A stretch of 64,000 bases of DNA from Pseudo-nitzschia pungens. Its lineage: Eukaryota; Bacillariophyta; Bacillariophyceae; Bacillariales; Bacillariaceae. Shown here one piece after another: positions 57,335 to 64,000 of the stretch. The stretch's first letter is position 1. Each line of letters begins with the position of its first letter. The position numbers and the translations under genes were made by a program. Where the stretch lies: contig CM074764.1 of the NCBI GenBank assembly GCA_037355855.1, forward strand, positions 744,001 to 808,000, given 5' to 3'. The notes beneath the pieces were generated by a model, which was not told the origin of the DNA, ran no database searches, and saw only the letters and a program-made list of their open reading frames with translations.

Positions 57335-58800
57335 TCAGTTCTCCACCTTCTTTCCGTCCTTGTACGTGTAGGACGGCGATCTCATGGTGACCAGTTCCTC
57401 GGCCGAGGTCGGGTGGATCCCGATCGTCTTGTCGAAATCCTTCTTGGTCGCTCCCATCTTCACGGCAATGGCGACCCCCTGGATCATTTCTCCCGCCCCG
57501 TCGGTGGCAATGTGACAGCCCACGACCTTGTCGGTGGCGGTCTCGACAATGATCTTCATCATGGTGTACATTTCCGACTTGGGGAAGGAGTGGGCCATCG
57601 GCCGGAACCGGGTTCGAAAGACGGTAATATCCTTGAATTTCTCGGCGGCCTTCCTCCTCCGTGTAGCCGACGGTTCCGAGCTCGGGAGTCGTAAAGACGG
57701 TCGAGGCCACGAACTTGTGGTCGACGGGTCGGTCCATCCCCCCAAAGACCGTGTCGGCCAGAGAGTGTCCCTCCATGAGGGCCACGGGTGTCAGGGCCAT
57801 GCGGTCGGTGATGTCTCCCACCGCGTAGATGCCCTCGACGTTGGTCTGCGAGTACTCGTCGACCGGGATGAAGGACCCGTGGGTGATGAGCTCCGGAACC
57901 GTCTCCAGTCCAATGTTTTCCGACTTGCCCTTGCGGCCGGTAGCGTAGAGGACCTGGTCGCACTCTACCTTATCGGCATCCTCGGGGCCGGTGACGACGG
58001 TGAGGGATCCGTCTTCGTTTTTGACGATCTCGGTCGGGTTGGTGTTGAACCGGATGTCGATATCGGTGGTCCGACTCATCTCCTCGTAAATGTGCTTGCG
58101 CATGTCGCCGTCGAATCCCCGGAGAAAGAGATCCTTTCGGTACATGAGAGTGACCTTGGTGCCGAGTCCCTGCATGATCTGTGCAAACTCGCACGCAATG
58201 AATCCACCGCCCACGATCACCATTCCGCTTCGGCTGCTCCTTGAGATAGAAAATCTCGTTGGAGGTGATGGTGTGCTCGATCCCCGGAATGTCCGGCTTG
58301 AAGGGCCACCCGCCAACGGCAATGAGAATGTTCTTGGCCGAGACGGTCTTGCTCCCCCCCTCCGCCAGGGCAATCTCCACCGAGTTCTTTCCGGCCAGCT
58401 TTCCGATTCCCTCGCAGACCTCGACACCCGCCTTTTTCAGAACGTATTCGTTGTAAATGTTGTTGAGCCGGGAGATCTCCTTGTCCTTGGCCTCCATGAA
58501 GGTTTCCCACGAAAAGCTTCCGGGAGAAGCTCCGTCCCAGCCGTAACCCTTGGCCTCGGCAATGGAGCCGGGGTACCGCGAGGCAAATACCATGAGTTTC
58601 TTGGGGACGCAGCCGACGTTGACGCAGGTCCCACCGATGGCCGAGTAATTGGGCGGTCCGTGCTTGATCTGGCCCTCGATCAGGAGGACCTTGGCGCCGT
58701 GGGCGGCGGACATTCGGGAGGCGCGGACTCCGCCGGAGCCTCCCCCGATGACTACCAGATCGTAGTCAAAGTTGGGATCGGGGGTGTACGGTTTCGACAT
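57335..58800 (-). CDS. GR: Glutathione reductase, two frameshifts
   Basis: Reduces glutathione disulfide with NADPH. Motifs: N-terminal FAD fold YDLVVIGGGSGGVRASR; redox-active disulfide GGTCVNVGCVPKKLM; NADPH fold MVIVGGGFIACEFAQIMQ followed by an Arg-containing strand (MYRKDLFLRGFD); second FAD motif EGIYAVGD; and C-terminal dimer/active-site GIHPTSAEELVTMR. The coding sequence lies in three frames: 58800 to about 58224, then to about 57650, then to the stop at 57335. Skipping one base at each break (an AA at 58223-58224 and a GG at 57649-57650, gene sense) gives 487 residues, normal for the family. No organelle presequence is visible (MSKPYTPDPNFDYD), so the cytosolic form is likely. The conserved frame on both sides of each break makes chance frames impossible. 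Confidence 0.92.
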
Positions 58801-59309
58801 GGTCGTTTTTGCGGATTGATTGTATTACTATTGTTATTATTATTTGGGGAGGCAGCGTCGCGAAAGATTCCAAGAGGAAGACTGTGGATCCTTGCTAATA
58901 CGGTAGTAGTTCATAGAAGAGATGGGACTCAAAGATGACTACGATAGTCACTTATCGCCCATGTTCTTTCGAGGTAATCGATTATCGATCTTGCGAGGAT
59001 TTGCCGGTTGTTGCCAAAGATCGATAGCGTTGTTTGTACCTGTACTCGTAAGATCTACTTGTACGTACCGCACTGTAGGAATGCTACTGGACGGGACGGG
59101 ACACATCGAATCAAACGAATGAATGAAGAATCATCATCATCAATCATCATCTCAAAATCAAAATCGAAAAAAATCGAATTCCATCAGCGAGGTTCGCATG
59201 AACATATGATCATATGTTACGGAGATATAGATAATATAGATAATATATATGACACTACGGGCGCGAACTGAAAGATCTCCCTCGATCTTTGTCTTGCGAT
59301 CTTGTGAGG
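58801..59309. other. Intergenic upstream of glutathione reductase
   Basis: Probable promoter of the minus-strand reductase gene. An (ATAATATAGATA)-like AT patch lies at 59229-59250. No gene. Confidence 0.45.
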
Positions 59310-60065
59310 TAAGGTTAACCCAGGGGTCATAATATAAGAAGGGGTATGCCACGACATCTGTACGTCGTCCGTGTTCGACGTACAAATACTAGTAAAAAAA
59401 AATGGCACTCCATATTCCATGTGTGGTCCAATTTAGAAAAATTTCCCTCAACCTCAATTTTTTTTTTCCACTTTCACTGCATAATACTAACAAAAAGTAT
59501 TACACTTCAATCTATAACAACTCCATCAAAAATTGTAACAAAACAATATTTGAATATTGTATGTAGCCCAATTTTTTACAGGTATTATGAATATGTAACT
59601 GCTTTTCACTCTAGATGGATGGAAGATAAAGTAATTTATTTGGATGGATGGTCCAAATTTTGGTTCCAAGTGGAAGCTTTTAATTGAATAAAAATAAAAC
59701 GGATGATGGACGGACGATCCGATTTTGTATTTTATATTCCAGGTGGAAGGCACAGATCACTGGTAGTTTGAATCAGCAATATCAGACAGCAGATGGATGT
59801 AAACTGAAAAAGGTACTTACTACTTGACTCTCAACTATATACATGAACTGAATATCAAATTTAAAAGTTGGAGAGTGATTGGAAGTGTACTTGGTAAGTT
59901 GCTTTATCAGGTACACTTTTACTAGTGATATGCAGTAAATTATGAGAAGAAAAAAATTGACTGAGGGAAATTTTTCTATTTTGGACCACACATGGAATAT
60001 GAATCACCGATTTTTAGCGATCGTGGCATACCCCTTCTTATATTATGACCCCTGGGTTAACCTTA
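59310..60065. mobile_element. MITE-like foldback element
   Basis: Terminal inverted repeats of about 45 bp match almost perfectly (59310-59356 and 60018-60065: GGTTAACCCAGGGGTCATAA on the left, its complement on the right). A second inverted block follows: CATGTGTGGTCCAATTTAGA at 59418 against 59943-59995. The arms thus total about 100-150 bp, interrupted on the left by a 50 bp segment. The ends are flanked by TA (59310-59311, 60064-60065), as in Tc1/mariner-type MITEs. No coding potential. Confidence 0.75.
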
Positions 60066-60372
60066 CTTCGTTCCTCGTACTACGCACGGTAATCTTACGG
60101 TTAACTTACTCGTACTTTCACCACTTCGTAACGCCCTACCGTACCTGGTAATCTTACCTTGTAAGTTACCGTATCTCTCTTGAGATGCATCTTTCGAAAC
60201 TTGGGATTTGATCAAACGGCACCTTGATTGTTTGATTCATTCCAACAGAATCTATACTGTTTGCTTTTTTCGGATATCCAGGCACAAAGCATCGTTTTCC
60301 AGGCGACACCAACTGCCCAAGGTGCGGATATTATCTTCGTCGTTATCCTTGTCGCTGTCGCTGTCGTTGTGG

Positions 60373-61182
60373 ATGGTGCACTCGGTGGCAGTTTTCATCC
60401 TTGTCGTTGCGGCGGCCGCAACGATCCTGGGTTCGGACCCCTCCCGATGTGGTGGCATTGCAGCGGTAGAGTCATTCTCCGCATTGCGGACGATTTCTCG
60501 AGTTCCGTCCCGTCATTCTGACAAACACCACCGGTTCCAGCGAGTTCCAACAAGAACCAGAACAAGAACAACACCGATAACAATAGCGGCTGTCACCACG
60601 TATTGGCCCGAGCGCCGGACACGATCGGCGAGTGCACTTGCCTTGGCGGCGGCTTCCGGAGATAACAACAGCAGCAACAAGAACAACGACAACCCCTGTA
60701 TCGACTACCAGTCCGACGCTCCCACCTACGGCCGCGGCGAGAACCACCTGTCCGCGGTGATCTCCGAGGGCGACACGGTCGTCTATCGTACCGGGTACTG
60801 GTACGTCGACGGGTCCCTGGTGGGAGACGAATACGCACCGGTGTCCTACGAGCTGTGCCGCGTCGGATCGATCCAGCTGGTGTGGACGCACAACTGCGAG
60901 CACGGGGTCCTCCGGGGACTGGCCGTCGAGGTCGATCCCGACGATCCGAGCGTGCTGGTACTGAGGGAACCCCTGGACGACGTCGAGTTTGGACCGGAAC
61001 AACTCATTGCGAGGATTCGCGGCGTCGAGTGGCAACCCAAGGACCGCGACGACGACAATGGCGATGGCAATGACAGTGTCGATGGCGAGGGAGAGAGCGG
61101 GGCGTGCCCTGTGTCCCTGTACGATTCGATGTGGTTGCAACACGACGGTCACGCAGAATACGACGATTGGGCGTCACTTTGA
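60373..61182 (+). CDS. Secreted or organelle-targeted protein of unknown function
   Basis: 269 residues from the first ATG; the frame is open upstream without one. The N-terminus is a strong signal peptide (VHSVAVFILVVAAAATILG). A Thr/Arg-rich linker follows to about residue 95, then a compact region from about 107: PCIDYQSDAPTYGRGENHLS, TVVYRTGYWYVDGSLVGDEY, SIQLVWTHNCEHGVLRGLAV, LVLREPLDDVEFGPEQLIAR. It ends in a Gly/Asp-rich spacer and a C-terminal block (CPVSLYDSMWLQHDGHAEYD). Three or four Cys fit an oxidising compartment. The region looks globular and under constraint, but I recognise no family. Confidence 0.75.
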   Translation: MVHSVAVFILVVAAAATILGSDPSRCGGIAAVESFSALRTISRVPSRHSDKHHRFQRVPTRTRTRTTPITIAAVTTYWPERRTRSASALALAAASGDNNSSNKNNDNPCIDYQSDAPTYGRGENHLSAVISEGDTVVYRTGYWYVDGSLVGDEYAPVSYELCRVGSIQLVWTHNCEHGVLRGLAVEVDPDDPSVLVLREPLDDVEFGPEQLIARIRGVEWQPKDRDDDNGDGNDSVDGEGESGACPVSLYDSMWLQHDGHAEYDDWASL

Positions 61183-62738
61183 GAGTCGGGTCGCGGTCGA
61201 GTCGAGTTGATTTCGCTTGTCGAACGAACAACTATTTTCGATGCGATCGCGTTCGACGGATAGCCAATGCAACACGACACAATCGGGTTGGTGCTTGGGG
61301 TTCAAGTGGCCCACGAGAACAACCACAAAGAGGTTGGCGTTCGAGCAGCTGCCGAGAAGTATCCGATCTTTCAAGCGGTTTTGGGGCAGTTCGAGCCTGC
61401 AACGGGTTCGTCTCGGGGCACTTCGATACCGTGCGTGGAGATCCCCTGCGCAGAAATAAACACGTTCAACTTAATTTGTAATGGTGCTCCTGGTTGATTT
61501 CTTCGAATGTCAGTCACATTGTCAACAAGTCCCTTCCGAATAACGGTAGAAGAGACGTTTTCTTGTCATTATGAACATTGCTACATGGAAAAAGTGACAT
61601 TTTGCTCCTACTGACAAAAGGCCATCTACTTAAACAGTTCTGGGGTGACTGCTCTTGCCGATGTCTTCGGCAAGCGCGATTTGTAGAAGAGGTCACTGAA
61701 AACGACTCCACTCTCGATGGTCGGCACTTTGAGTGGATTGAAAGGCAGAGAAGCAGGAGCCTGCTTAGTTCGAAATTTGCCACTTAAATCATGCCCCCCG
61801 ATAGTCGTGCTCGTGCACAAGGTTCCAAAGTTGAAAGGAGATATCATAGAACAAAAACAACTTATTTTGTCCCCTGTTGGTTATCGGTCACAGAGAAACC
61901 CTTGGTTGCTGTATCCGAATGGTTCGTTGCTGAAACTTCCAATTTTGTTCGGAACATGACAATAAGATACCTCCAGGAGAGAGAAATTCCCTCCCCCTTT
62001 GACTTTCTTCTCGTAAGTGGGCTGATACAAAGTAAGACACTAACGAGTAAAAACTGCTGAAAGTGGTACAGGATGCATGATGTAAGGTTAACCTTACCGC
62101 ATGATGTTTTCTCGATCAAAAAGATGTCGAGAAAGCAGTCGCATCTGATGTCTGAATTTCAGGAAACCAGATGTTTCCACTGTCACTTCGGTATTGGACA
62201 ATCAGATCCTGGATGTACCATATGTTGTGTTCTTTATCGATTTCATTGGGGTGACACTTCAAGACGTCAGGAGAGAACTGTTCTCTCTGGAAAATACAAC
62301 TCTCGTTAAGTCGATAAGCTTACGTCAGATATCCAGTCACGCCTACGACTACATGTCGTAAAGTTATGTACTACATCGCTGAATATTGTTTCACTGACGC
62401 AGGAAGGGAGAAACGAGAGGTCAGGGAGGCTGATTTTCTGTCAAACGTAGCAAAGACAGACCGTTTTGACTCGAGTCTTCGTGCGTGTTTGCACTTTCTT
62501 CCACTTCAAAAGCTGGAATTTTCAACACCATGTCTTCGAAAAAGACACACATGCACAAACAACACATACACGTGTGATCGATGAATAATAAGTAACTTCG
62601 TGGTAACAGTGTGGAGTGAGAAGAAATCCGAATCCTTTCGAATTAAACCGCCACCTTGTCACAAAATACGTAATACGTGCGGGTTCATCAATTTTCACCT
62701 GATACAAGATTTTTAATCGGAACATACCACAGGCAACG
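61183..62738. other. Intergenic, no supported gene
   Basis: Short frames only (for example 61267-61497 and 61626-61847), unsupported. A perfect palindromic AAGGTTAACCTTACC word lies at about 62082-62098. Confidence 0.45.
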
Positions 62739-63236
62739 ATGATCGGTTCCCAATACAAGATTGCGATTGTGTCCCTCGCGATTCTCGGTAGTTTCACGAC
62801 AGAAGCCTACACGTACAACCATGACCACAGGAGGAGTTTTGGTTTGAAGAAATCGTCTGGATCCTCCTCGACTCCTTTTGGTCCGCAGCAATCTGTGTCG
62901 ACATCACAAGAAAACATCAGAGGAAATAAGATTTCCTCAGATATCCTATCCAAGCAACAGAACGCAGGTCTTTCGCAAGCTGCGATGAACACCGACGCGG
63001 GAATGGCTGGACCACGTCGTCGCAAAACATCTCCTTTGCCCGGAGCTGCGCACGGAATTTTGAGCCCGGAAATTGTGAATCGAATGGACGAAAACACTGT
63101 GAACGGAAGAAGCAATCCAGCCGTCGAGGACTTTCTTTTGACCTACAAAAGAAAGGGCCCAATGTCCTGTCTGGAGATGCTTTCTGACCCTGATGTTCTT
63201 CCTCACCTTACGCAAGCGATGAGGGACATCATTTGA
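62739..63236 (+). CDS. Small secreted or organelle-targeted protein, conserved C-terminus
   Basis: 165 residues. Signal peptide-like start (YKIAIVSLAILGSFTTEAY), then a basic Ser-rich linker. The C-terminal 60 residues look constrained: PLPGAAHGILSPEIVNRMDE, NPAVEDFLLTYKRKGPMSCL and MLSDPDVLPHLTQAMRDII. That C-terminal pattern (GPMSCLxMLSDPxVLPHLT) is one I recall from other diatom predicted proteins, function unknown. Start is the first ATG. Confidence 0.75.
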   Translation: MIGSQYKIAIVSLAILGSFTTEAYTYNHDHRRSFGLKKSSGSSSTPFGPQQSVSTSQENIRGNKISSDILSKQQNAGLSQAAMNTDAGMAGPRRRKTSPLPGAAHGILSPEIVNRMDENTVNGRSNPAVEDFLLTYKRKGPMSCLEMLSDPDVLPHLTQAMRDII

Positions 63237-63943
63237 ATACCATTGGCAAGCACATTTTTGTAGCCCAACCTCAAGCAAACTTCTCTTTCACATCGAAAAC
63301 GCCATTTCGACACCGGAACGAGAACCCTTTGCTCGCCCAACAAGAAAACAAGGTAACACGATTGGTACGAGTCAAGTACTTGTACACTAAGACCTTAACG
63401 AATACAATACGGGTTCCAACCTCAGCACATCACACTGGGATAGTGATACGACAGCTGTTGAACACCGTACAAGCTCGTCTGCGCAAGATTAACCAATCAT
63501 TTCCTCTTCACAACGCTAAAAAAAACATACCCCACAACTCTGTGGAAGGATGCGCGACTGCATTAAAACAGCAAGTCGCGCGAGTATGAAACCAACGTCG
63601 GCCGCTAGAAAACCCGATCACAACGCGATCCTGTATCATACCTTGTAAAATTAGAACTATTTTTAGTGACACTATCGCATCATACTCCGTATCATCACGT
63701 AAGGTTAGTTAGACTAGTAAGTAAGGTTACCGGTAGCATCCTTAGTATCTGCATGGAATATTCCGACGGAGTCAACGGCAGTAACCCTACTGGTAAGGTT
63801 TATACGTATACAGGTAATGTTGAAATGGAGAACCTTTACAAGATTGTACGAAGTATCTCGTATTGAGGGAACCCTTTCGTTTAACTTACAGACATCACCG
63901 TTTTCTAACGATCACATCATAGGAAACCAAGAAGAAATAGAGC
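63237..63943. other. Intergenic
   Basis: AAGGTTA/GTAAGG words at 63699-63731 and 63795. A frame at 63233-63589 is not protein-like enough to call. Confidence 0.45.
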
Positions 63944-64000
63944 ATGACAGACAAATCATCGACACCACCACCTGCAACCAGCAGCGACAACACCAAAGCA
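63944..64000 (+). CDS. Possible start of a gene, truncated by the window end
   Basis: An ATG opens a frame of 19 codons (MTDKSSTPPPATSSDNTKA) to the edge. The polar Ser/Thr/Pro start is typical of diatom proteins, but 57 bases cannot prove a gene. Confidence 0.35.
   Translation, partial: MTDKSSTPPPATSSDNTKA

Overview
The window is nuclear DNA of a diatom, most likely a raphid pennate. Evidence: spliced genes with short GT-AG introns; two genes of the DUF6824 type (ILFGRG-like core) that is abundant in diatoms; a heat-shock-factor gene; PSENPT-type repeats in a secreted fasciclin protein; and plastid presequences with an AF cleavage motif (VAFVPP, VVAFSH). The genus is inference. Introns, coding starts and splice phases were worked out by hand from reading frames and splice signals.

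Layout: 1-1141 (-) metallophosphoesterase running off the left edge; 2761-4593 (+) F-box-like/sulfotransferase fusion; 4942-5511 (-) hypothetical; 6672-12893 a young LTR retrotransposon with a gag-like gene but no pol, whose 3' LTR is split by a 1.7 kb retro-inserted element; 14176-16173 (-) ER-type membrane protein; 16919-18052 (-) membrane protein with a fatty-acid-binding-like fold; 18871-20536 (+) armadillo-like secretory protein; 21612-22858 (+) uracil phosphoribosyltransferase; 25146-26829 (+) secreted fasciclin protein; 28211-29769 (+) plastid YaaA-family protein; 31942-33194 (+) conserved protein of unknown function; 34249-38758 a TA-flanked DNA transposon with 190 bp inverted repeats and two convergent genes; 39261-40742 (+) first DUF6824 gene; 41245-45051 (-) large membrane protein; 46508-47684 (-) plastid protein; 49323-51653 (+) second DUF6824 gene; 51923-53825 (-) glucokinase; 55628-56872 (+) heat-shock factor; 57335-58800 (-) glutathione reductase; 59310-60065 MITE-like foldback element; 60373-61182 (+) and 62739-63236 (+) secreted or organelle-targeted proteins; 63944-end a gene start.

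The genes do not form an operon-like set; this is ordinary diatom gene space of metabolic, regulatory and surface genes with mobile elements in between. Some loosely share a theme of redox and iron stress (glutathione reductase, YaaA, heat-shock factor), but linkage is probably chance.

Three things stand out. First, six conserved genes are each broken by one to three frameshifts, ten in all, and every one is resolved by skipping exactly one base in the forward direction. This means either insertion-biased sequence error or +1 frameshifting; one site (CTT TGA A) matches the classical bacterial RF2 recoding site. Second, the DNA transposon pairs a DD38E transposase with an unrelated cysteine-rich 600-residue protein. 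Third, the LTR element is a pol-less gag-only element carrying a nested tandem-repeat retro-insertion with a 17 bp target duplication.
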